Origin: Chiua virens
Lineage: Eukaryota; Basidiomycota; Agaricomycetes; Boletales; Boletaceae
Reading direction: 5' to 3'
Assembly: GCA_019787685.1 (NCBI GenBank)
Contig: JAHNUO010000007.1
Location: 1,984,001-2,048,000, forward strand
Length of the DNA stretch: 64,000 nt
The position numbers were made by a program, and so were the translations under genes. The notes beneath the pieces were generated by a model that was not told where the DNA came from, ran no database searches, and was given only the letters and a program-made list of their open reading frames with translations. Below are positions 47,700 through 60,059 of this stretch, one piece after another (within the stretch, counting starts at the first letter, position 1; every line of letters starts with the position of its first letter).

Positions 47700-50600
47700 T
47701 CATGTCGTATTTGTCGCAACTCGGCGCCTGGCGAGGCTCGCAAATGGGTTCTCCATTCCCTTCAAGTTGTCTTTGCGTATCCGGTAAAAGTACATGCCCC
47801 AAAGCATGATCAAGACCTGGCAACACCACGAGCAGCGTCAGTCGTCCTCGTCCCGACCCACTCGACATGATCAGATCACGCACGTTGAATACAATCACTC
47901 CAACAACGATACCCAAGTCCCTCCAGTGATGTCCGTACGAAATGTTATAAGTCAGCTGCATAAACTCGTCCTGTCGTCCGGAACGGACAAAAATGACAGT
48001 CGATCGTCGCGTTCGGGTTGGTGAGGTAGCCCCCTGCAAATGAAATGTAGGGATTCATGTAGGCACTGCACATCATCCCCGAGGGCGGATTGATCGAGAC
48101 GAGTTCGTTTGGGGCACAGGTGATCAATTGGTGTCCGATGGCTGAGCAATGAAGACGTCAATGTCTAGATCTCTCGTTTGCGATCCGTGAAGATGACGGA
48201 GGAACTCACATTGGCCCAGCAAACCGTCGATCGTATAGGTCAAAGGAGATATGTGGTACATCCACTTCCACCACCCCATTTGAGAGTACCGTTCCAGGAC
48301 GCCAGTACTGCAATCACCCATTAGCACAACCGCGAGACGTGCATGCAGAAGAGAGCGAACACATACAAGATTATGGCGAATGAGAGCAAGGTAGTGAACA
48401 ACGTGGATGCAATAACCACAGTGGGAGAAATCACCGCAGCAGCAAGCGCGAAGGTAGTGAAGTACACCGGATACACGAGGCCGAAAAGGAGGTACGAGAA
48501 GCCAGCGCGTGAAGGGTCGAAGCCGGCTGTCCAATACCAACAAACGAAGAAAAGAGACACTCCAAGAACGTTCCACGGAATTTCGATCAGAATCTGAGAG
48601 ATCACGAAAGCCGTCCAAGTGAACGTCCTCGATGGACGCTCTCGGATCTCGTAGATAGTTCTGCTTTCCATAAACCTGGGCTGTAATTGCTGTCCTATTG
48701 GCACGCAGAGCGTAATCGCCATAAAGATCGACTAGATACGATATTAAGCAACACCCCAGAGGTAAGTCTGGCAGTAAAGGAACGCACAAAGAGTCTATCC
48801 TGGCAGCCCTGCAGGGAATTCGGTGATTGATAGAATGTGAGTGCCATAAGAATCCCAGAAACAAGGCAGACACCTAGTTTCGAATAGATGTAAGTCGGAT
48901 TTCGCCAGCAGCATACAGTACCGCGGAAGGTGAGTAAAACAAGTTGCTTTGTCCAGGAGCTTGCAAACTTTGAATGTGGACGCCGTGCTCACGACAGGGC
49001 GAGATCGCCCGTCTGCGTGAATCTGCTCTAATTCGGTCTCCAATCGAGCTGCTTCTGGAGAATCCTTCCAAATCTGGTTCCAGTCGGTCGTACATGTCGC
49101 CGTCGCTCCTGCTCCTATAACGTCCAACATGTACTCTGCTCTGTGAGGAACACCGACAAATTTATCAGTTGATACACCGCAGGATGCAGTTGCTTACGGA
49201 TTTGCGTTTTCAGAACAACGAGGTGCGCCATTCCGTTGGAAGTACTCAATCACCGTCGTGGACTTCTCACCAATATCGCCAGAGTAAACCGTCTGCCCCC
49301 CTTTGCGGAGTAACAACAACCGATCAAAGAGTTGGAAGAGTTCAGCCGAAGGTTGGTGTATCCTAATGCGCTCATGAGGAACCACACCCAAAGTGATATA
49401 CACTTGAATAGGACTCACGTGCAAAGGATAGCCTGTCCACTATCTGCGAGCTCTCGAAGCAAAGTCACGATAGCCCAGGCAGACTGGGAGTCAAGACCAG
49501 AGGTAGGTTCATCGAGGAAAAGCAACAGTTTCGGCTACACCACGCCGTCATGAAGCACACGCGACATGGATGCAGATGTTCCAGCATCTCACCTTGGCAG
49601 CCAACTCAACGCCAATGGTGGTGCGTTTCCTGTACTCGACACCAAGCGACCCAACGATCGCATCTGCATAGGCTTCCAGTCCACATGTCTTGAGACAATT
49701 GTCAACGCTAGTCGGGAACACCCGGTCATTAGAAACAAAAATGAAATATGAGTTAACATACTAGGCTTCCTTCTCGGCGGTCGGAACATATGTGGGTTGT
49801 CGGAGATTGGCCGAGAAACAAAGGGCCTCGCGAACAGTAGTCTCTGGGATATGGGTATCCGTTTGTTGGACGTATGCTGTCTGGGCCTGAAAATCCACAG
49901 GGAGGGGGTGTCCGTTGACCAGGCAGTCACCCCGTACCACACCAACCGAAACCCGCTGGGCAAGTACGTTCAACAATGTTGTCTATGAAACCGTGTCGAA
50001 GATCAATTGCCCACTCCCCTAGCATGTTGTGGAGCCCAACCTTACCCGCACCGGACTCTCCCATCAGTGCGGTTAGTTTCCCGAGGGCGACGTAGCCAGA
50101 CACATCATCCAGCAACCTGCGAATGTCACCTCCAGAGACAGGGATATCGTAATTGATGCTCTTCCAAGAGAATATATCAGTAGAAGTCGTTTTCCAGTGG
50201 TTATATGTGACGTTATCGTGGGCGGTGCCTGAGCCATCGCATTTCTCATTAAGATAGGCTGGTGCAGCTTTTTCTTCGTCTACAACTTGGTTGACAAGCA
50301 TGCGATTGCTTCCAGCTTTGAAAAGTGTCATGGTAGTATCTCGCACGGCTCGCTTGTTGTATTGGGTGAAGAAGAGTAGGATCGCAAGGAAACCGACATA
50401 GAAAGCAAACAAAATTCCCAAGTTCTGCATGAGACGTTAAAGATAGTCGGGCTATGCACACCCACAAAAGCACGGCGGCGATTACATACCTTCCACAGAT
50501 TCGAGTACGAGTAACCAAAGGTTACATTTATGTATGCATCCCCGGGAACAGTCGTCATTCCGGGCTGCGATCCGACAGTAGTACAGACCTGATTTGCAAG

Positions 50601-53098
50601 TGTAGCGCTCTCATACCCAGGTCCTGAAGGCACGAGCGTCGTACACAACCCATTTATCGTATGGAATTCGTTGACCATCAAGGACTCGAATGCAAACCGG
50701 AAAGGCTATGTGGGGAAACTGTGTTACAACGGTGCGTGATAAACAGGAGTTTGCACTTGACCTACGCACGTTTGTATTGGTTATCCATCTCAGTGCCCCA
50801 ATGATATTATCAGAAGGGGTAGCGTAACCAGCAAAAAGTATCAAGAATAATGTCAACACTCCACCGGTCGCATTCGCGGTTGATTCGCCTGTAGAACAAG
50901 CCGCGACACTTCTGAAGCAGGCTTTCATTACGAGTACCACGACGAAGGTGAATAGGAGGAACGTGCTATAGAGATATCAAGTTAGTCATTGGTATCAACT
51001 TCAGATTCATCGAACTGAAACAAACGCACAAATATTGTTGGGTCGTTCGTTGGAGCCCAATCAAAAAATAGAGAATAACGGATGTGAAGACACTAGATGT
51101 CAAGCTAACTGGGAGGTCGACAATAATATGAGCCAAGCTCTCGATGAATGGGTAATACAATGCTCCTTTTTGATGGCGAAGGATGATCGAGCGTTGAGCA
51201 AAGAGTCCGGGGATTTCAGCCAAGGCCGCCAGAGAGCCGCAGAACAAGGCACTGTCAAGCACAGGTCTCAATATGTCCGTTCTGAATGGGACAGGGAATA
51301 CATACAAGAACATAACACTTCCGCGCGAAAAGTATGCACCTGTGTCCTCAGTGATACGAAGGAAGACTGTCCCGATGAGAACGGCTTGCACCATAAGTGC
51401 ACTGTGAAAGATCAGCCTCTGAAAATAGGTAGGATAGATATACATACCCGAGTTGAACTGCCTGTGTGGCCCAATCACCCTTGAGTATTTGCCATCGACG
51501 ACGCATCACTGCTCGGACCTGCATGGGGACGGACAGTGTATACGATTGGCCGTTGGAAGCATGTTGTGCATGTTCGCTCGCGACGCTCGCCTCATAGGCA
51601 ACCCTTAGGTCGGGCTTATTCACATAGATGTTGTGGTACGAATCAATCGACGAACGGTTGAGGTTGCCGAATTTGGATTCCCAGAAGTAAGCTGCCATTT
51701 CGTCCGCCGTGCATGGTACCACCCCCTGAAATTCAGGGCGGAGCTTCCTTGCATTAGGGTCAGTCGCTACATGACAGCCATCAACGTAAGAGTCATAGGG
51801 AAAGTGTTGAGACGGACATGCGACCAAGAAATCCGGGGTTGTTTGTCTATGGTGGGGTTCGTAACCCATATCAATGAAATATTGTTTGACTTCTCTCGCA
51901 GGTCCGAAGTAAACCATCTTGCCCTCACGAATGACGCATACTTTGTCAAATAAGTCAAACAGTTGCTCTCCAGCTTGATATATGGAAACGACAGTCGTAA
52001 CCTTCGCTGTATCCGTCGCAATGCGGAGCGCTTGTATGAACTCGAGTGCTGTGGATGAATCCAACCCACGCGTCGAGCTAAGGACACGTGAAAATGTCAT
52101 TTAGGGATGACACTGGACAAGCACGCACTTGTCCCAGCAGGCGAGTTTTCCTTTTGCAGACATGGTCTCTGCAAGTGACACCCTCCTCTTCTCACCACCG
52201 GAAATACCTCTGATGGATGCGTCCCCAACGACAGTCTGTCTGGCATGTCCCAGTCCAAATATGCGCATGAGTAGTTCTGTCGTATGCACGGCGTATGCCT
52301 TTCTTGACTTGTCCTCGCTGCGGCTTGGGGTCCTCATAGTCGAGGCAAACGCTAATGTTTCCTCAACGGTGAGAGTTGGAAAGTGGACATCGTCCTCAGG
52401 ACAGTACGTGACGTCACCACGGTACCGCTGGCTGATCTCGTAGGGCGTGAATGAGTCATAGAAAACATCTCCGAGAACGTCATGATACTCTCCACGATGG
52501 TTAGCGAGGGTCTTGAGGAGGGTACTGCACCCGGAGCCGGGTCTACCCAAAACAACTGTACGGAAATGGAATTTATGATTAAACCAGGACGGCACCAAAT
52601 AATCGTGGTATACGCACGAAGCATCTCTCCTGGAAGCACGACGCCACCGAACCCGGAGATAATGTCACGAACGGAAGGGTGTCGCAAGTTATTGATAGAC
52701 TTGATTATCGACTGGGGATAAAAGAGCGATATGAGATTGTGTCGAACAGCCGTTCCGACGCCAAGTCCCACGACACGCAGGTCTCTAAACACGATGCCTA
52801 GCTTACGGATGCCGACGCCATCCTCGCCGGACCTGTTGTCACCGATGAGATGTTGAAGTCCTGCTAGTAAAGTTGTCGTGCCGAAGATGGAGTAGACTTA
52901 CTGTTTGACTATGCCTTTGATCAGTGACTCTAGGTTCAGCATGCCATCATGCGCGGTGGAGGTACGACTTGTTAGCTCGTTCTCTGAGCGGGACAATTCT
53001 ATTGTAAGCTCCTGGATCTCAGTTTGAGATCCTGGGGTATGCTCCACTGGCAGAGAGCCAGCCACGGGCACAAGGGAGCGGTGAATGGTATCTGGCAT
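47700..53098 (-). CDS. PDR-type full-length ABCG transporter, copy 1
   Basis: Domain order is (NBD-TMD)x2, typical of pleiotropic drug resistance pumps in the fungal plasma membrane. The start at 53098 gives [23 protein letters not shown]1 has Walker [21 protein letters not shown] (about 52560), signature [14 protein letters not shown] and the D-loop region [15 protein letters not shown]1 covers about 51480-50940. An extracellular loop follows, containing [20 protein letters not shown]2 has Walker [19 protein letters not shown], split by a 58-bp-class intron after Lys (about 50030-49985), the degenerate signature [19 protein letters not shown] and [22 protein letters not shown]2 and the cysteine-containing loop ([19 protein letters not shown]) precede a C-terminus ending RRRVATNTT. 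One extra base near 47971-47977 separates CPFRTT from DEFMQL. At least ten short introns are present; not all boundaries were fixed. Confidence 0.9.
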
Positions 53099-54328
53099 CT
53101 GGTAAAGTTGAAATTGAAGGGGGTATCAAATACTAATAGCGAGACACTGAGGATCCTGTAGTCAGTGGATAAATAGCTGAAATAATCGCCATACTGCTAT
53201 TTCAGAGATATGAACGTGAAACACCGTGCCCGATCACGTCCAAGAGCAGAAGAAGTTTTCTTCTCCAACTTGCCACGGTAAACGGATCATGAAGAATACG
53301 AAGCACTTCCGCCGGTTGTCATCGGGTGTCACTGCCAAGCTTGGACTAATAATTACATCCAAGATATGACCCAAGGAGTGCATACTCGTGGCTCTGGATG
53401 TTAAACTATATGATGAGTTGTATTCCAACGCTTCAATCCAAGCTCATCACCTGGAATCTGAATATCATCACCATAGGAGGGATAACAAGCAGGGTGTGTT
53501 TTTATGAAGGATTAATCGGCGCCGGGGAAGATCGGCCCCCATAGTCTTGACTCGACTGGTGAAACGTCCGTCGGGTCAATTAGGACGGAATATGCCTGGA
53601 CTCGGAACTGAGTGAGGGTTGGGTCGGGATCGTGCACGGACTCCGAGCCTAAATGACTTGAGTCCGTGACTCAGAAGAAATGATAAAAGTGGTCCGAGCG
53701 CCCCGTCAAACTTTATGTAGATCCAGACTCGATAATGTGAGTGACAATGTGAGATGCCATTAAATATTGGTCCGACAATGTCGGTGCTCAAACGTTCAAA
53801 ATTTGGCGTCACGTGGGGTACAGTAAGTCACTTCCGGATGCCTTATATATGTGGGCCGGCGGCTATAGTACTTGCGTTACTAGTAACCTTCTGATGTTCT
53901 GATCAACTAGGGCTATGTTTACAAGAATTGTCAACGTTCTAGATCTCCGAGTCGGAGTTGGTGGATTCTGGACTCGGACCAGAGCCACCGAGAGTTTGCT
54001 ATGAAACTGTCGTGATGCAAGGATTCAGAGGGAATGACACGGGACGAATTGGCAGTCTTAAATTACAAATTCAGCGGGAGATGATATCTATAATCTAGAT
54101 CGCCCACACCACCCGGCCCAGGGCAGGGAGTCATAAGACACGTGTATCGAACACTTGAACCCGTCGTAGTGATGGTTTATTTGAATCTTGAAAGTCGAAA
54201 AGAATCAGACAAGCAGATGCTACGTGGCACCACGACACCAACTCGTTGGACTACATTCCATTTCACAGGAAAGACGATTAGTTTATGTAAAAGGCATGAA
54301 AAGAAAAAGTATTGCTTTTGACTACATA
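53099..54328. other. Spacer between tandem ABC transporters
   Basis: This 1.2-kb region contains the promoter of copy 1 and the 3' end of copy 2. GAGTC/GACTC-type pentamers are frequent between 53540 and 53990, but no defined site is supported. Confidence 0.45.
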
Positions 54329-57300
54329 TCACGTCGTTCTCTTTGCACCCCCCTTTCCTTTGCCGTGGCTTTTGCGTAGCCGGCAAAAGTACATGCCCCA
54401 AAACATGCACATGACCTGTCACCGGTCACCCACGAACAGCAGTCAGCATTGTTTCAGCCTCCTGAAACGTGCAACATGATGCAGCGTGACAACAGACACG
54501 TACGTTGAGTACTGTCACCCCAATAAAGATACCAAGGTCCCTCCAGTGATGTTCATATGAAATACTGAAACTCAGCCGCATAAACTCGTCCGTTGACCGG
54601 AACGGGCAAAATCCTGCAGTCGGCCGTCGCGTTCGGGTTGGTCAGGTAACCGCCTGCAAAGGAGATAAATGGATCCATGTAGGCGCTACAGGACATCCCG
54701 AAGGTGGCTGGATCATAGGAAAACTCGGGGAGGGAACAGGTGATCAGCTTGTGTCCAAGGACTGCGATATAAGGAGGAGGTGGGCATGTCTTCAGAGGCA
54801 CCGCATGGGGGGATAGGGCTGCAGAAGCTCACCTTGACCCAATAAACCCTCAACGAAATATGTAAAAGGAGAAACATGATACATCCATTTCCACCACCCC
54901 AAAAGAGAGTACCTCTGTAGAACCCCAGAACTGCAAGTAACTATCAGCACTCAGGCAGAGACACGGTAAGTAGTAATACGTACAACATAATTGAGAATGA
55001 GAATAAGGTACTGAACATCGCAGATGCAACGATACCGCTGGGAGAGATCACCGCAATACCCTGCCCAAAGGTGATGTAGTATACTGGGAAGAGAACACAA
55101 AGAAAGAGGTACGAGAAGCCGGCGCGCGAAGTGTCGAAGCCCGACGGCCAGTACCAACAGAAGAAAAACAAGGAAACGCCAAGAATGTTCCACGGGATTT
55201 CGATCAGAATCTGGGACACGAGGAACGCCTGTCCAGGAGAACATCCTCGACGGCCGCTCCCGGACCTCGTAGACGATCTTGCTTTCCATAAACTTGCCTT
55301 GTAGCTGCTGTCCCAAGCCTATACACGTTGTCAACGCCGAGAAGACCGACTGCAATTCATGGGTGTAAATAATCCAATTAGCTCTGACGAACTACTTAAC
55401 CAAGAAAACTCACAAAGAGTTGATTTTGGCAGCCCTGTAGAGAATTTGACGACCCGTGGAAAGTGAAACCGATAATGAGCCCGGAAGCAACGCAAAAGAC
55501 AAGTTTCGAATAAATATACGCCGGATTTCGCCAGTGGCATAAGAAACCACGGCGGATGAGCAAGTCTAGTTGTTTCGTCCAAGGGGTCGCAAATTCGGAA
55601 TGCGTCTCCGTGCTCACGACAGGACGAGATCGTCCCTCTTGTTCGATACGTTGTGTTTCGTCGTACAACTGGGCCGCTTCCTCAGAATGCATCCAGATCT
55701 GGTGCCAGTCAGTTGTACACCTCGCCGTCGCCCCTGCTCCTATGACATCCAACATGTACTCTGCCCTGAGTAGAACACCAACATATTCAGGACTCGAGAA
55801 ACTACCACAGGAATACAGTCGCTCACGGATTTGCGTTTTCAGCACAATGAGGCGCGCCATTCCGTTGGAAGTAGTCAATCACCGTCATGGACTTCTCACC
55901 AATATCACCAAAGTAAACCGTCTGCCCCCCTGTGCGGAGTAACAATAACCGATCAAAGAGTTGGAAGAGTTCAGCCGAAGGTTGGTGTATCCTAATGTAC
56001 TCATGAGGGACCGCATCCAGAGTGATATATACACTTGAATGGGACTCACGTGCAAAGGATAGCCTGTCCATTGTCAGCGAGCTCTCGAAGGAAACTCACG
56101 ATAGCCCACGCAGACTGCGAATCGAGACCAGAGGTGGGTTCATCCAGGACAAGTAACAATTTCGGCTGCATCACGCCGTCATGAACCACACGCGACATGA
56201 TGCAGATGTTCTACTATCTCACCTTGGCAGCCAGCTCAACGCCAATGGTAGTGCGTTTCCTATACTCGACACCAAGCGACCCAACGATCGCATCTGCATA
56301 GGCTTCCAAACCACATATCTTGAGACACTTGTCAACGCTAGTCAAGAACGCCAGGTCATCACAAACAACTAGGACGTGCAACTTGGTAGAACGTACTCGG
56401 CTTCCTTCTCAGCTATCGGCACAGATGCAGGCTGCCGGAGGTTGGCCGAGAAAAGGAGGGCCTCGCGGACTGTCGTTTCCGGGACATGGGTATCCATTTG
56501 TTGGACGTATGCTGTCTGGGCTTGAAAGCTTTCAGGAAGCGGCTGTCCGTTGACTGAAAAGTCACCCTTCACGATACCAACTGAAGCACGCTGAGCGAGC
56601 ACGTTCAGTAACGTCGTCTAGACACCATCGGTACCCATTCCATCTGAAGAGCATCACCTAAGTCCTTACCTTGCCGGCGCCGGACGCCCCCATCAATGCC
56701 GTCAGTTTTCCGGGAGCGACGTAGCCAGAGACATTGTCGAGCAGCTTGCGCGTCTTCCTTTTAGAAACTGGGACCTCGTATTCGACATTTTGCCAAGAAA
56801 ATATGTTTGTATGTGTCCTTCGCAGATTCGCGATGTCGTCATCAGAGATATCCAATCCCTCATCTCTCTCATGAAAATAGCCCGGGGTTCCTGTTTCTTC
56901 GTCCCTACTTTGCCGAACGTGTGTGCGATGGCGTCCCTTCTTGTAAAGCGTCACAGTTGTGCCCCGCGCGATCCGATTGTTGTATTGCGTGAAACAGAGG
57001 TAAAGACCAAGAAAGCCGAGATGAAACACGCAGAGGATTCCAAAGTTCTACAAGACACTTCAAGGTTACTCGAGGGAGATCACAGCGATTGTCACCCACC
57101 CTCCACAAATGTGACCACTTGTAGCCAAAAGTCAGATACGTGTACGTCTTACCGGGCACAGTCGCAATGCCGGGCGGCGATCCAATTACAATACAAGCTT
57201 GGTTCGCGAGTGTAGCATTCTCGTATCCAGGTCCTTGAGGTACGAGTGTTGTACACGTTGCATCGACGGTGTTGAATTCGTTGACTATCAAAGACTCGAA

Positions 57301-59646
57301 CGCATAGCGAAAAGGCTGTGGAAGGCGGTAGTTTGACTTCAACACATGCGACCACATCGAAGGACACAGCTCGTTGGACATACATTTATATAGGTAAGCC
57401 AGCTGAGCGGCCCGATAATATTAGTCGCAGGGATAGTAAAACCGCTGAAAAGGATAAGGAACTGTGTCAATATGCCAGCGGCCACGATGGCAGTCGATTC
57501 ACTTCCAGAAAAGGCCGCGATACTTCTGAAGCAAGCTTTCATCACAAGCGTTATGAGGAAAGCAAAAATGAAGAAGGTGCTTGAGATATCTTGAGCCGCT
57601 GTCGTCCACGAATAAGACTGAGAAAAACCCACTTATACTGTCCCAGAGACTGTTGAAGACCGACCAAAAAGTAGAGGACCAGTGTTACGATGACAGTGCA
57701 AATTAGGCTGAATGGAATGTCGACGATAGTGTGAGCCAGACTCTCGATGAATGGGTAGTAGAAAGCAGCCTTTTGATGACGGTAGACGACGGCACGCTGA
57801 GAAAAGAGACCCGGAATTTCAGCCATTGATGACATAGCAACACAGAACAAAGCACTGTCAAATAGCACTTTCAGTTCCGTTGCATTCGATGATAACAAGG
57901 AACCCGTACAAGAAGAGCACACTTCCCCGAGAAAAGTAGGTACTCGTGTTGTTGGCGATCTGGAGGAATACCGTCCCGACAATAATGGCTTGGAAAATCT
58001 GCCCGCTGTCATCATTCATGATAAATCGGCCTCCAGAAGATAGATAGGACAATTCACGGACCATGCCTGAACAACTTGGGTGGCGCGCTCACCCTTCAGC
58101 ACTTGCCCTCGACGGCGCATCACCGCTCGGACTTGCATAGGGATAGAAAGAGAGTACGACTGAGATTTTTGTGCATGTTGGGCACGCTCGCTGGTGACGC
58201 TCATCTCATAGGCGTTCTTTAAGTCAGGCTTATTGACATAGAGGTGGTAGTACGAATAGATCGACCACCGGTTCAGCTGTCCAAAGTTGGATTCACGGAA
58301 GTAGGCTGCCATCTCGTCTGCCGTGCGCGGTACAACGCCTTTAAATTCAGAGCGAAACTTCCTTCCATTTGGGTCAGTGGCTGCACGACAGTGATCAGTG
58401 TACAAATCCCATCGAATGAATCACTGAAGAGACGTACACGCCACCAAGAAATCTGGTGTTGTTTGCCTGCCGAGAGGTTCGTATCCCATGTTCATAAAAT
58501 ACCGTTTCGCCTCTTTCGCAGGCCCAAAGTAGACCATCTTTCCCTCATAAATGAGGCAGACCTTATCAAAGAGCTTAAACAGCTGCTCGCCAGCCTGGTA
58601 AATGGAAACGACCGTCGTCATCTTCGCCATGTCGGTCGCGATACGAAGCGCCCGGATGAACTCGAGCGCTGTGGACGAATCCAAACCACGCGTCGAACTA
58701 GGAAAGTGTGAAAATCTGCTTTTACGATGTAACTAGAAGAGCACGTACTTGTCCCAGCAAACGAGCTTGCCCCGGGCGGACAAGGTCTCTGCGATCGACA
58801 CTCTCTTCTTTTCGCCACCAGATATGCCCCGTATAAATGCATCACCGATGAGAGTATCCCTCGCGCGTTCCAGTCCAAATACGTGCATGAGGACTTCTGT
58901 CATATGCGTGGCATAACTCTTTCTCGTCCTCGTTATTCCGTAGGCGGCCTGGGGTCCTCATCGTCGAGGTAAACTCTAGTGTTTCCTCGACAGTGAGTGT
59001 TGGAAAATGGACATCTTCTTCGGGGCAGTACATGACGTCACCACGATGCCGCTGGTTGATCTCGTCGGGCGTGAACGAGTCATAGAAGACTTCTCCAAGA
59101 ATGTCATGATACTCTCTTCGATGGTTGGCGAGGGTCTTGAGAAATGTACTGCACCCAGAACCAGGTCTACCCAAGACGACTATGCGGAGACACGTTCTAG
59201 TATGTCAGTCTGGATGAAACTGATGAGGATATACGCACGAAGCATCTCTCCTGGAAGCACCACGCCGCCAAAGCCGGAGATAATGTCGCGAACGGGAGGG
59301 TGGCGCAAATTCTTGATAGTGCTGATTATTGACTTGGGAGAAAATGGAGATGCAAGATTGTTTTGAACAGCAGCCCCAACGCCGAGTCCCACGACGCGGA
59401 GGTCTCTGAACATGACACCAAGCTCACGTCGTTGGACTCCATCCTCACCCGACCTGTCGTTGCGTATATGATGCCCAAAATGACAACGATACAAGTGAGG
59501 TCCACTTACTGCTCGAGAATGCTTTTAATGAGCACCTCTAACTCATGATCCCGCGGATCATTTTGGGATGCACTTGATCCGGTCATTTTGAGCGAGAATG
59601 CGAGGAATTCGTCGGCTGTAACGGAAGGATCAAGTAGGGATTCCAT
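54329..59646 (-). CDS. PDR-type full-length ABCG transporter, copy 2 (two frame breaks)
   Basis: It is a tandem paralogue of copy 1 with the same domain order and intron positions, offset by about 6.6 kb. The start at 59646 ([20 protein letters not shown]) was chosen as the most upstream in-frame ATG; 59586 is an alternative. NBD1 has [20 protein letters not shown], then [13 protein letters not shown] and [22 protein letters not shown]2 has [19 protein letters not shown], with the intron inside the P-loop, and [19 protein letters not shown]. The C-terminus reads [20 protein letters not shown] and ends KRTT. Frame breaks: one extra A in an AAA run near 58921 ([14 protein letters not shown] versus [12 protein letters not shown]), and one extra base near 54611 (DCR versus [11 protein letters not shown]). 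Either the assembly is wrong or the copy is disabled. Confidence 0.87.
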
Positions 59647-60059
59647 GAAAGATGAGGCAAATATAGTTGAAAGTCGGACCGCACCAGGCTATGGGCCGGG
59701 TATGAAACACGGTGGACGTGTCAAACGTCATGCAATGTCGGGGGCAGTCAGAAAGTGCGATAGCATCGTGGTCACAAAGGCATTCTCCAGGTGCCAAAAG
59801 GGCGTTCTTGGCTGGGGATAGGCTACGACGAAAGTACAGTGAAGACGATCACATTTCACCGTGATCGCAGCCTGAGGTCAGCTTGAGGCGATTAAATTGT
59901 CTTCGGTTGGCATCAAGCCTCTATATCATCAATGTGCCAAGTTCGAAGTCAGGTTTTCACCAGGCCAAGGAGTACATTCTTGGATGCCAGTAAAACGTTC
60001 GTCACGGAGTCTGTCACCGGATTCTGCCGGTAACGCCATCACTCCATCTGGTCGGATTA
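59647..60059. other. Upstream region of ABC copy 2
   Basis: Four hundred bases between the ABC start and the lyase remnant, transcribed away from each other. No motif is claimed. Confidence 0.4.

Noticed and set aside
51035..51484. 149-codon plus-strand ORF
   Set aside because: It is antisense to PDR copy 1 TMD1.
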